Shown here: positions 1 through 7,295 of the stretch, one piece after another
Layout of the letters: every line of letters begins with the position of its first letter
Position numbering within the stretch: position 1 is the first letter of the stretch
Assembly (NCBI GenBank): GCA_027366075.1
Contig: DAHXLI010000041.1
Location: forward strand, 1 to 12,164
DNA length: 12,164 nt
From: Candidatus Parvarchaeota archaeon
GTDB lineage: Archaea; Nanobdellota; Nanobdellia; Parvarchaeales; Parvarchaeaceae
Reading direction: 5' to 3'
Made by a program: the position numbers and the translations under genes
The notes under the pieces: generated by a model
What the model was told of the DNA's origin: nothing
The model's input: the letters and a program-made list of their open reading frames with translations, nothing else
The model's database searches: none

Positions 1-1046
1 ATTATTTTTAGCGCTTTTTCTAAAAAATCCTTTTCGCTCCCACGTTCAAAAGTTTCGCCACATTTGCCCTTTAAAAGAAATTCCGCTTGCGCTGAATAAG
101 CCGGTACAAGTATAGGTACCCCCCTCGCCATAGCTTCTAGATCTACTAAACTCTGTGTTTCAAAGAGAGACGGATTACAAAAAATATCCGCCGCACCATA
201 ATAATATTTGGTAAGGTCATTTGAGACAAAACCTGGAAAACTTATGTTTTTTAAATTCATTTTATCTGCCATTGAGATACACTTTTCCAGGTCCGGCCCT
301 CCGCCGGCTATGATTATCCTGAAACCTTTCTTTTCCAATAGTTTGGCTGCGTTTATGATAAATTTTAGGTTCTTCTCTGGACTTACTCTACCCAAGTAAA
401 GCAATACTTTTTCATTTGACTTTATGTTAAGCTTTTTCCTTGCAATCGATCTAGAAACCCTAGTAATTTTATTTAGATCTATGCCGGATGGTATAACTTC
501 TATGTAATTTTTAATGTGTAGTTTTTTGCGGATTAAGGTTTTCACGTATTGCGATGGTGCTATTATTGCGTCACTCTTCCTATAAAGCCAACGAAGATAA
601 CGCATTAAAAGCAATTTCTCAAAAATTCGAAGAAATTTATTTTCAGAGAGATAATTTGATAACGCATCTTCCGAAAATATTAAAGTATGAAATGTGCTTA
701 CTAACTTAGCGTCTGTAAATCTTTTATGTCTCTGCGCTAAGAAGCCCATGTTGAACGGCGTATGAAAATGAATTATGTCGGGTTTTATATTTTGTATCCT
801 TGCTTGAAAGTCCGGTCTAATCGCTATCGTATATTGCGGATAGCTTCTAAAATGAATTCCGCCAAAGACTATGAGATGGTCGTCGGTTTTTTTAAGTATT
901 CTTGTTTCTTTTGTCCCTGCGGCAAATACATAAACTTCGTGCCCGCGTCTTTCCAATTCCTTTCTCGTTCCGATTATAGAATTTACCACTCCGTCTACGG
1001 CAGGAAGATACGTGTCACTGTAGAAGGCTATCCTAAGTTTCTTCAT
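1..1046 (-). CDS. GT4-family glycosyltransferase, C-terminus cut off by the window edge
   Basis: Likely transfers a sugar from a nucleotide-sugar donor to a lipid or glycan acceptor at the cytoplasmic face of the membrane. 348 codons are present, starting MKKLRIAFYSDTYLP, and the frame stays open to base 1. The N-terminal Rossmann domain (about 1-180) carries the early glycine-rich loop PAVDGVVNS (15-23) and IIHFHTPF (91-98). The C-terminal GT-B domain has YLGRVSPEKN (217-226) and AGGGP (247-251). The GT4 E-x7-E donor signature is E296 and E304 in FETQSLVDLE. Members usually run about 370-400 residues, so only some 30-50 are missing. The ATG at 1044-1046 is chosen because the ATG four bases upstream reaches a stop after five codons. 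A TATA-like run lies about 24-26 nt upstream. A decayed second glycosyltransferase lies directly upstream, suggesting a former glycan locus. The fold and class are clear; donor and acceptor cannot be told. Confidence 0.92.
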   Translation of the reverse strand, partial: MKKLRIAFYSDTYLPAVDGVVNSIIGTRKELERRGHEVYVFAAGTKETRILKKTDDHLIVFGGIHFRSYPQYTIAIRPDFQARIQNIKPDIIHFHTPFNMGFLAQRHKRFTDAKLVSTFHTLIFSEDALSNYLSENKFLRIFEKLLLMRYLRWLYRKSDAIIAPSQYVKTLIRKKLHIKNYIEVIPSGIDLNKITRVSRSIARKKLNIKSNEKVLLYLGRVSPEKNLKFIINAAKLLEKKGFRIIIAGGGPDLEKCISMADKMNLKNISFPGFVSNDLTKYYYGAADIFCNPSLFETQSLVDLEAMARGVPILVPAYSAQAEFLLKGKCGETFERGSEKDFLEKALKI

Positions 1047-1062
1047 CCATTTTATGTGTATT

Positions 1063-1076
1063 TAATTAAATAAAAG
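1063..1076 (-). promoter_or_regulatory. Putative TATA box of the GT4 glycosyltransferase
   Basis: On the minus strand this A/T-only stretch (TTTTATTTAATTAA) is centred about 24 nt upstream of the ATG at 1046. That spacing predicts a leaderless or nearly leaderless mRNA, as for other genes in this window. The whole 1047-1118 gap is AT-rich, so the exact box is uncertain. Confidence 0.35.
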
Positions 1077-1118
1077 AGTTTAGTATATGCTATAAACTTT
1101 GTTTATTTTTAGGGATAT

Positions 1119-1441
1119 TTAATTTTTAAATTTTCCCCTTACTGGTTCATAATTTCTTTTTACTCTCTTTAATAAATGTGCGTAAATCTGCTTTTTGCGT
1201 AAAGTAAGGATATCCGTATAACTCCAAGTTCTTCGATTCTTCTTAAGGATAGCAAAACTTTCTCTTTATACCTCAGAAAGATATTTTTAGTTTTATCTTT
1301 TGATCTGGAATCGACTCTTATAATCTCGTATTTTTTATAAATTTGATGTTTTATTGAATCTAAAAGGTCTTCTAAATAGCCCTCTTCTTAATAAGCGGGT
1401 ATTATAATTGATATTGGCGGCGTACGGGTGCCATTCTCCAT
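1119..1441 (-). pseudogene. Decayed GT2-family glycosyltransferase (N- and C-terminal remnants)
   Basis: The minus strand reads MENGTRTPPISIIIPAY, then TAA (1388-1390), then in the same frame EEGYLEDLLDSIKHQ and YEIIRVDSRSKDKT. This is the GT2 start PISIIIPAYNEE...EIIVVDS.SKDKT, with the stop standing where the conserved Asn should be. The frame runs on as LSLRRIEELGVIRISLLYA, resembling the C-terminal helices of archaeal GT2 enzymes, and hits TAA after FTHIY. A neighbouring frame then gives LLKRVKRNYEPVRGKFKN and stops at 1119-1121, which looks like the original C-terminus after a frameshift. About 100 codons remain of an expected 220-300, and the central part with the DxD donor site is gone. 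So there are three lesions: an in-frame stop, an internal deletion and a frameshift. It starts 37 nt after the dnaJ stop. The family call comes from motif memory, not a search. Confidence 0.72.
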
Positions 1442-1478
1442 ATAGGTCATACTTCTTGGTTTATTCTAATTTGGATTA

Positions 1479-2489
1479 TTATTTTCTCGAAGATATAAAT
1501 GGCTGCACTCTTTTTCCTAATACTCTATCTAATTCTGCCATTTCTGCCGGAGACAAATTTTCCGGTAGTTCTAAGACTAAATCAAATATCATTTTACCAC
1601 GATTCCCATTTTTATCGAAAAGTCCTTTATTTTCGATTATTATCGGGCCTTTTTCGTTCTTCTTTATCGAGATCTTTTGCTTACCTTCGGGTGTTTCTAA
1701 TTCAAAGGTTTTTCCGGATATGATATCTCTTGCATCTAAATGTAATCTAGTTCTTAGATTTTTGCCGTCTATCGCAAAAGTTTCGTCGTCTTTTACATTA
1801 AAAACAATATAAAGATCGCCATTTTCTCCGTTTGTTTTAGATTCTCCAGCGCCCTCTATTACGGTATAGCTTCCATTCACAATGTTTTTTCTTATAGGTA
1901 CGTTTAAGTTTTCCTCTTTTGTTATATAGCCGGTTCCTCTGCAATTATCGCATTTTTTATCGACAATAAATCCTGTTCCCATACAATTGTCGCAATCTGA
2001 CATAACTATAAACGTTGAGCCAAACTGCTTTGAAGTCCGTCTTATTTTACCGCTTCCTCCGCATTTTTTACAGGTGCGTTTTTGGCTCGCGCCCGAGCCA
2101 TTACATTCATTACAGGTCTCTCTAATTTTTATTGAGACTGTCTTCGTCTTATCATTAAAAAGTTCTTTTAAACTTAGCTCAAGATCATATCTCAAATCTT
2201 GTCCTTTTGATTTAAAACCGAAATCACGGAAAAAATTCGAAAATCCTCCAAAATTAAAAATGTCTTCAAAACCAGAAAAATCTTGACTAGTTGTATCATT
2301 TGTAGAAGAGGATTTATTGGTTATAGCGCGGTAGGCTTCATTAAGCTCCTTAAATTTTTCCTCCGCCTGCTTCTCGCCATGATTTAAATCGGGGTGGTAT
2401 TTCTTAGCCAGTGTTTTAAAGGCCTTCTTTATTTCGTCTTCAGAAGCGTTTCTACTTAAGCCTAATACTTCATAAGGATCTCTACTCAT
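1479..2489 (-). CDS. dnaJ: Chaperone DnaJ (Hsp40, type I)
   Basis: Co-chaperone that delivers unfolded clients to DnaK and stimulates its ATPase. It has the full type I layout in 336 residues. The J domain (about 4-60) carries the HPD triad at H32-P33-D34. A short Gly/Phe-rich linker (about 71-92, GFEDIFNFGGF) follows. The zinc-binding region has four CxxCxGxG repeats: C126/C129, C140/C143, C166/C169 and C180/C183. The C-terminal substrate-binding domains (about 195-310) follow. At 336 residues it is a little shorter than bacterial DnaJ (about 375), mainly because of the short G/F region. Two TAA codons in tandem end the gene (1476-1481). It lies 26 nt after dnaK, and a TATA-like octamer overlapping the dnaK stop could give it a promoter of its own. 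No Shine-Dalgarno is evident before the ATG. Confidence 0.97.
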   Translation of the reverse strand: MSRDPYEVLGLSRNASEDEIKKAFKTLAKKYHPDLNHGEKQAEEKFKELNEAYRAITNKSSSTNDTTSQDFSGFEDIFNFGGFSNFFRDFGFKSKGQDLRYDLELSLKELFNDKTKTVSIKIRETCNECNGSGASQKRTCKKCGGSGKIRRTSKQFGSTFIVMSDCDNCMGTGFIVDKKCDNCRGTGYITKEENLNVPIRKNIVNGSYTVIEGAGESKTNGENGDLYIVFNVKDDETFAIDGKNLRTRLHLDARDIISGKTFELETPEGKQKISIKKNEKGPIIIENKGLFDKNGNRGKMIFDLVLELPENLSPAEMAELDRVLGKRVQPFISSRK

Positions 2490-2514
2490 ATCTTTTAGAT
2501 TATCTTTCGCTTGA

Positions 2515-2522
2515 TTTATATA
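2515..2522 (-). promoter_or_regulatory. Possible internal TATA box for dnaJ, overlapping the dnaK stop
   Basis: The minus strand reads TATATAAA, centred about 30 nt upstream of the dnaJ ATG at 2489, and it contains the dnaK TAA (2516-2518). The spacing suits a leaderless or nearly leaderless dnaJ transcript in addition to grpE-dnaK-dnaJ readthrough. The AT-rich background makes chance matches likely. Confidence 0.3.
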
Positions 2523-4330
2523 TTAGAATTATTATTATTTTCTGCGTCTGGATTATCCCCCTCGGTTTTGTTTGACTGTGTAGTCTTGTATATTTCTGTA
2601 CCTATCTTGCTCATCACCTGGGTAAGTTTCTCCTTATCCTCATTTATTAGAGCCATATCCTCCTTTGATATGTCTTCTTTAACCTTCGCGATTATTGACT
2701 CGGCTTCTTTTTTATCATTTTCGCTTATCTTATCTTTAAGTTCATTTATAGTTTTTTCTAATGCATACGCCAAAGAGGACGTTTCGTTCTTTATTTCGAT
2801 GCTTTCTTTTCTTTTCTTATCTTCCTCTTCATTCTCTTTTGCGTTTTTAATCATCTTATCTATTTGGTCCTTTGAAAGCTTATTTGGGGCCGTTATTGTT
2901 ATTCTTTGAACTTTGCCCGTAGCCAAATCTTTGGCAGATACGCTCAATATACCGCTTGCGTCTATATCAAAAGTAACTTCTATTTGAGGTATCCCTCTCG
3001 GCGCAGGTGGTATACCTTCCAAATTAAAAGTTCCTAAATTTATATTATCTTTAGCCATCGGTCTTTCGCCCTGCAAAACATTTATTGTTACTATTGTTTG
3101 ATAGTCGTCTGCCGTCGAAAATATCTTGCTAGTCTTTATAGGTATAGTCGTGTTGCGTTCTATTACTGGGGTTGCTACACCTCCCAAAGTCTCTATGCTC
3201 AACGTAAGCGGCGTTACATCAAGTAAGACTATGTCTTTTATGTCGCCTGAGAGGACGGCACCCTCTATTGCTGCACCCAAGGCCACGGCTTCCATCGGGT
3301 CTACTCCGTGTTCTATCTTATCACCAAACATGTCTGATAAAAATGTTTGCACAATCGGCATCCTTGTAGGGCCACCAACGAGTATAAGTTTAGAAATACT
3401 TTCTTTTGTGATGTCAGCATCCTTAAAAACATTTTCTATCGGCTGTCTTGATCTTTCTATTATTGGCCTAACAAGATTTTCAAATGTTGCCCGGGAAATT
3501 TCAAGCTCAAGATTTTTTGGCCCATCGGTTGTTATTGTTATATAAGGTAGATTTATGTCAGTTTGTAGAACCGTAGAAAGCTCTATCTTTGCTTTTTCCG
3601 CTGCGTCTTTTATCCGTTGGTAGGCGATCTTATCCTTCTTTAAGTCTAAGTTTTCTTTCGATTTAAAATCGTTTATTATGTAGTCTATTAATGCGTTGTC
3701 CATGTCTACGCCGCCCAACTGAACATCGCCGGAAGTTGCAAGAACCTCAAATGTTCCGCCACTTATCTCCATTAATGTGACGTCCAAAGTTCCACCACCC
3801 AAGTCATAAACAAGTATCTTTGTATCTTGTGACTTATCGAGTCCATAAGCCATTGCTGCAGCAGTAGGTTCATTTATTATTCTAACGACTTCTAATCCGG
3901 CTATCGTTCCGGCATCCTTGGTTGCTTGCCTCTGATTATCATTAAAATATGCTGGTACAGTTATAACGACTTTAGTGACTTTTGTGCCCAAGAAGGCTTC
4001 TGCGTCTCTCTTTATTTTTTGTAATATGAAAGCCGATATCTGTTGGGGAGTATACTTTTTGCCATTTAAGGTGTAGATAAAGTCTGTGCCTATCTTTCTT
4101 TTTGCAGCAAAAACTGTATTTTCTGGGTTCGAAACGGCCTGTCTTCTCGCGGGTTCTCCGACTAGTAACTCGTTATTCTTCGTAAATGCTACAACTGAGG
4201 GGAACATTTTTCCTGCCACCGTCGTTCCCTCTGCACTTGGTATTATTGTAGGCCTACCTGCTATAACTACCGCTGCTTGAGAATTAGATGTTCCTAGATC
4301 TATGCCTATTATTTTTTCCTTTTCTATCAT
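2516..4330 (-). CDS. dnaK: Chaperone DnaK (Hsp70)
   Basis: ATP-driven cytosolic chaperone, 604 residues. The nucleotide-binding domain (about 1-365) shows the phosphate-1 loop DLGTSN (11-16), AYFNDNQRQATKDAG (127-141), NEPTAAAMAYG (153-163), the phosphate-2 loop DLGGGT (176-181) and the adenosine motif VGGPTRMP (318-325). The linker DIVLLDVTPLTL (366-377) leads to the beta-sandwich substrate domain (about 378-490) and a charged helical lid (about 495-590). The tail is Asn-rich (NNNNSNI). The N-terminal lobe goes straight from AAKRKIG to the YTPQQIS region, so it lacks the roughly 25-residue insert of proteobacterial DnaK. Archaeal and Gram-positive Hsp70 share that absence, and the sequence recalls Thermoplasmatales DnaK. 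Its ATG overlaps the grpE stop (ATGA, 4327-4330), implying coupled translation. Archaeal dnaK is generally thought to derive from bacteria by transfer; that is background knowledge, not visible here. Confidence 0.98.
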   Translation of the reverse strand: MIEKEKIIGIDLGTSNSQAAVVIAGRPTIIPSAEGTTVAGKMFPSVVAFTKNNELLVGEPARRQAVSNPENTVFAAKRKIGTDFIYTLNGKKYTPQQISAFILQKIKRDAEAFLGTKVTKVVITVPAYFNDNQRQATKDAGTIAGLEVVRIINEPTAAAMAYGLDKSQDTKILVYDLGGGTLDVTLMEISGGTFEVLATSGDVQLGGVDMDNALIDYIINDFKSKENLDLKKDKIAYQRIKDAAEKAKIELSTVLQTDINLPYITITTDGPKNLELEISRATFENLVRPIIERSRQPIENVFKDADITKESISKLILVGGPTRMPIVQTFLSDMFGDKIEHGVDPMEAVALGAAIEGAVLSGDIKDIVLLDVTPLTLSIETLGGVATPVIERNTTIPIKTSKIFSTADDYQTIVTINVLQGERPMAKDNINLGTFNLEGIPPAPRGIPQIEVTFDIDASGILSVSAKDLATGKVQRITITAPNKLSKDQIDKMIKNAKENEEEDKKRKESIEIKNETSSLAYALEKTINELKDKISENDKKEAESIIAKVKEDISKEDMALINEDKEKLTQVMSKIGTEIYKTTQSNKTEGDNPDAENNNNSNI

Positions 4331-4758
4331 ACGGATATCTTAACCTTTGGGTACCTTATTATTTTCCCATTCAATGTATAGCCAGTCTGTACTTCCTCAA
4401 TTATTTTTCCATTTTGGGTTGTGGCCTTTTCGGTCAGTACCGCCTCGGCTATTTCTGGAGAATAGTCTTTCCCTATTACCTCCATCTTTTCTAGACCGTA
4501 TAAGTTTAGAACCGATTGTAAGGATTTAGAAAGTGCAGCTACGTTTTCATCGCCACCATTTTTTAATACGCTTTCAAAATCGTCTAATACCTTCAACATA
4601 TCATTTATTAATCTTTCATTCGCATTTTTGTAGTGTTCTGTCAGTTCTTTTTCCTGAGACTTTCTATAATTGTCTACCTCTGCAAGTAAGTACAAGTATT
4701 TAGACTTATAGTCTTCTTCTAGTTCCTTTTCCTCACGCTCTTCATTTTCTTTTGCCAT
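4327..4758 (-). CDS. grpE: GrpE nucleotide exchange factor
   Basis: Exchange factor that releases ADP from DnaK; it acts as a dimer. At 143 residues it is short for the family (bacterial forms about 160-200) because the N-terminal disordered stretch is minimal. Residues 1-65 are highly charged and predicted helical (EEREEKELEEDYKSKYLYLLAEVDNYRKS), fitting the long dimerising coiled coil. The C-terminal beta domain carries SPEIAEAV (100-107), matching the family's DP..HEAV element with the His replaced, and the hallmark TGYTLNGKIIRYPKVKISV (125-143). It is first in the grpE-dnaK-dnaJ run and overlaps dnaK by four bases. A TATA box lies about 41 nt upstream of the ATG, giving a predicted leader near 15 nt with no obvious Shine-Dalgarno. 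Confidence 0.95.
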   Translation of the reverse strand: MAKENEEREEKELEEDYKSKYLYLLAEVDNYRKSQEKELTEHYKNANERLINDMLKVLDDFESVLKNGGDENVAALSKSLQSVLNLYGLEKMEVIGKDYSPEIAEAVLTEKATTQNGKIIEEVQTGYTLNGKIIRYPKVKISV

Positions 4759-4794
4759 AAAAGCAACTTTAGGATATTATTTTCAGATTATAAA

Positions 4795-4804
4795 TATTTA
4801 TAAA
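4795..4804 (-). promoter_or_regulatory. Putative TATA box/BRE of the grpE-dnaK-dnaJ operon
   Basis: The minus strand reads AAAACG followed by TTTATAAATA, a good archaeal box A with a purine-rich element before it. Its centre is about 41 nt upstream of the grpE ATG, predicting a start near 4773. I could not identify a heat-shock operator palindrome in the 79-bp gap. Confidence 0.55.
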
Positions 4805-4837
4805 CGTTTTTGGAGTCGGTTTTATCTAGTTGAGAGC

Positions 4838-5275
4838 TTATTTCTTTTTCCCCTCGTGTTTTGATTCATCTTGCACGCCGGAAGAAGAAACCCTTGGTAA
4901 CGGAAGTATCGGAGGTAATTGCAGCATTTTAGCTACGGACATTGCTTCCAGTATACTTATGTTTAATCCAGCTTGAAGGACCTCCGTATTTACCGATTCA
5001 TCGCGCTTTTTTGCATCTTCCCAATTTTCGTATATTTCCTCAATTTTCTCTCCCGTGTAAACAACAAAGCCACTTATTACTATTTTACCTAACTCATCAG
5101 AGCCATCTCCTGTGAACGTAACATCGAACTTAAAGCCAAATTTCAATATCTTGAACTTTTCATCTTTATCTACGTCGGTTATGTTTATACTGTTTGATAT
5201 GCCGATCCTAGCTTCCGAAGAGATAGTTTTTTCGCGCTTTGCGTTAACGTTGGTTATAAGATAGTTTACAATCAT
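4838..5275 (-). CDS. Conserved archaeal protein, possibly SecB-like
   Basis: 145 residues, no signal peptide or membrane segment. An N-terminal beta-rich part (about 1-75) has alternating strands such as ILKFGFKFDVTF (43-54) and KIVISGFVVYTG (64-75). An acidic stretch EKIEEIYENWEDAKK (76-90) follows, then a helix NTEVLQAGLNISILEAMSVAKML (96-118), then the proline motif LPPILPLPRV (120-129) and a charged tail ending KHEGKKK. Strand-rich body, late helix and hydrophobic-proline closing motif recall the export chaperone SecB (about 155 residues; closing segment F.. L..A.VNF) and the archaeal group called SecB-like after Methanocaldococcus MJ0357. It lies just upstream of grpE-dnaK-dnaJ on the same strand, with 79 bp between and separate promoters, which fits a chaperone role. 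The homology is from memory of fold and motif and may be wrong; the gene itself is secure. A TATA box 25 nt upstream supports this ATG as leaderless. Confidence 0.72.
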   Translation of the reverse strand: MIVNYLITNVNAKREKTISSEARIGISNSINITDVDKDEKFKILKFGFKFDVTFTGDGSDELGKIVISGFVVYTGEKIEEIYENWEDAKKRDESVNTEVLQAGLNISILEAMSVAKMLQLPPILPLPRVSSSGVQDESKHEGKKK

Positions 5276-5296
5276 TCAACTTTAATAAAATGCGTC

Positions 5297-5304
5297 TATT
5301 TAAA
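5297..5304 (-). promoter_or_regulatory. TATA box of the SecB-like gene
   Basis: The minus strand reads TTTAAATA, centred 25-26 nt upstream of the ATG at 5275. Transcription would therefore begin at or next to the A of the start codon, making the mRNA leaderless. Confidence 0.55.
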
Positions 5305-5371
5305 TGTTTCTATCAATAACTGTGTCTGGCAGGTTTACGCACAAAGAAATGGTATCTTTAATGAAAAAACT

Positions 5372-5379
5372 CATAAAAG
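5372..5379 (+). promoter_or_regulatory. TATA-like box of the GH133 gene
   Basis: CATAAAAG is centred about 30 nt upstream of the ATG at 5406, predicting a leader of only a few bases. Together with the oppositely directed box at 5297-5304, the 130-bp gap 5276-5405 holds a divergent promoter pair. Confidence 0.45.
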
Positions 5380-5405
5380 TCCATACTAACTAATAGTTAT
5401 AGGAT

Positions 5406-7295
5406 ATGGACAGTAAAGCACACGTACTTTCAAAAAACGGGGCGTTCTTTTTTAGATTCAATGATGGAGAATTTGGGTCAAAATGGTGTGGTTTATGGAA
5501 AAAGGCTACAAAATATTTTGACTATTTCGCATTTAAGATAAATGGAGAATATCTGTCCTCAGAAAATTTCAAAGAATTTACTTTTTATAATTCTTACCTA
5601 ACCAAACATGTTTTTTTAGATAAAACCGCTATCATAACCGAAAACGTTATTTGTTTGGATGACGCAATAATAATAACTGTAAAGGCCGATTCAGATTCTG
5701 AAATAGAGGCAGAAATTGGCGTCAATATAAGAAACCGATCTGAGAACTATATAGAAGGAAAGAGATATGCACTAAACCAAGAAAATAAAAAATTATGCAT
5801 TTCTTACGGTCAGAAAACTGCTTATATAATTTTTGAGACCGGGACGTTCATCAAAAACGAATATTACGGTATTCACTCACCCGGACAGTATTCTATACAA
5901 AAAGGATTTAGCAAATACTTTGATGATGGAGCGGTAGAAAACAAATATGTCCCTGGAATAATAGCCGCAGAAGTGCCCGCAAATGTCGAGTTTAACTTAA
6001 TTTTGTCTACACGAGACATTGATCAGGAAGGCGCTTATAAAATCATAAAAAATAAGTTCTCTTCCGTTAAAGAATATAGTGATATAATTAATAGGATTTG
6101 TACTCATTACGGCGATACGAATATAATCGATAAAAACTTCCTCAAAGACGTTTTAGATGCGATATACTCCTACTCAAATCTATTAGAAAAAGAGGTATAC
6201 GCTGGATTTCCTTACTTCAATGAATTTTGGACTAGAGACGCGCTCCTTATTCTGCCCTCCTTTTTGTCTTTGAATAACCCTACTTTTGTCAGGGATGTAC
6301 TTAAAAAGATTGCTTCTGCAAGCGGTTATGCGGGCATACCAAACTTTTTGGGAAGCGACCTTAAACCTCTTGATTCTCCAGCTCTTTTCTTGATAGCGCT
6401 GCACGAATATTTTATGTGGACAAATGATAAATCTATCTTGCTAGAGCTATGTGAATTTATAAGGAGTTTAATAAAAAATGGGCTTTCTCACTTGGAAAAC
6501 GGCTTTATACACGACAAAGGAAAAATGTCGTGGATGGACACTGTAGACAGAGAATATTCAATAGAGATACAGTCTCTTTGGGAAAAGGCCTTCAAGGAGA
6601 GCAAAGATTTTCTAAATTTCTTAGGAGACGATACGAGCGATGTTACCGCCGCTGCAAAAGCCATACATTCAAACTTCGATTATTATCGAAGAAGTGATTA
6701 TTTCTCGGATCAACTCAACCTAGACAGTAACTCCGGAAATCAGATAATTTCGTTATTTCTAAGGACCGTTGACAAAAAGGACACAGAATTTATATTAAAA
6801 AATGCAGAAGAAAAACTTCTTTCTGAATTTGGAGTATTAAGCGTCGCTAAAGATGACGGATTTTATAACTTCAGTGGGTACCAAAATGGTGCAATTTGGC
6901 CACTGCTTACCTCAATGTTGGCGGGTGCGGCGTATTGGTATGGAAATGAAAAACTCGGTATAAGATGTATCGATATACTAAAAGAAAAAAATCTTTCATC
7001 CCAGTGTTCTTCGAGAATAAATGAGATATACCAGTCGGATGGTTCGCCTCAAGGCTGCCCATCTCAGGCGTGGTCGATCGGACTTATCCCTCAAATTTTG
7101 GACAAATACTTTTTAGGGATAGAGATGGACACCCCACATCGAGAAATCAAAGTTAGAACTCCAAACAACAGAATAAAGGCTGAGCGAAGTTTCTTTATAG
7201 ATAATCAAGAGATTAAAGTGAATTTTTTAAATGGAAACGTGTCTTCAAACAAAAGCATAATTAATACGGAAAATGGTTTTATTATAAGTTTTTAA
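5406..7295 (+). CDS. Amylo-alpha-1,6-glucosidase (GH133, glycogen-debranching type)
   Basis: Predicted to hydrolyse alpha-1,6 branch glucose from limit dextrins or related alpha-glucans; no signal peptide, so cytoplasmic. 629 residues. Residues 1-230 form the beta-rich N-terminal domain of bacterial/archaeal debranching enzymes. Residues about 245-565 are the (alpha/alpha)6 barrel with the debranching motifs AGFPYFNEFWTRD (266-278; family AGYPWF..WGRD), MSWMDT (374-379; D378 is the candidate general acid), EIQSLWEKA (387-395; family EI.ALWYNA), YQNGAIWP (492-499; family YH.GTVWP) and SPQGCPSQAWS (547-557; family RGC.AQAWS), with E540 the likely base. A further 60 residues form a C-terminal beta tail. 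It is the only clear plus-strand gene and overlaps the convergent kinase gene by four bases. A GH15 glucoamylase is the main alternative; these motifs favour GH133. No other glycogen gene is in the window. Confidence 0.86.
   Translation: MDSKAHVLSKNGAFFFRFNDGEFGSKWCGLWKKATKYFDYFAFKINGEYLSSENFKEFTFYNSYLTKHVFLDKTAIITENVICLDDAIIITVKADSDSEIEAEIGVNIRNRSENYIEGKRYALNQENKKLCISYGQKTAYIIFETGTFIKNEYYGIHSPGQYSIQKGFSKYFDDGAVENKYVPGIIAAEVPANVEFNLILSTRDIDQEGAYKIIKNKFSSVKEYSDIINRICTHYGDTNIIDKNFLKDVLDAIYSYSNLLEKEVYAGFPYFNEFWTRDALLILPSFLSLNNPTFVRDVLKKIASASGYAGIPNFLGSDLKPLDSPALFLIALHEYFMWTNDKSILLELCEFIRSLIKNGLSHLENGFIHDKGKMSWMDTVDREYSIEIQSLWEKAFKESKDFLNFLGDDTSDVTAAAKAIHSNFDYYRRSDYFSDQLNLDSNSGNQIISLFLRTVDKKDTEFILKNAEEKLLSEFGVLSVAKDDGFYNFSGYQNGAIWPLLTSMLAGAAYWYGNEKLGIRCIDILKEKNLSSQCSSRINEIYQSDGSPQGCPSQAWSIGLIPQILDKYFLGIEMDTPHREIKVRTPNNRIKAERSFFIDNQEIKVNFLNGNVSSNKSIINTENGFIISF

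Noticed and set aside
1388..1390. In-frame stop in the GT2 remnant as a recoded or readthrough codon.
   Set aside because: It is TAA, not the TAG or TGA used for pyrrolysine or selenocysteine, and the gene also has a deletion and a frameshift.
208..4494. Plus-strand open frames opposite the glycosyltransferase, dnaJ, dnaK and grpE.
   Set aside because: They are antisense shadows of well-identified minus-strand genes; their translations are low-complexity and hydrophobic with no family motifs.
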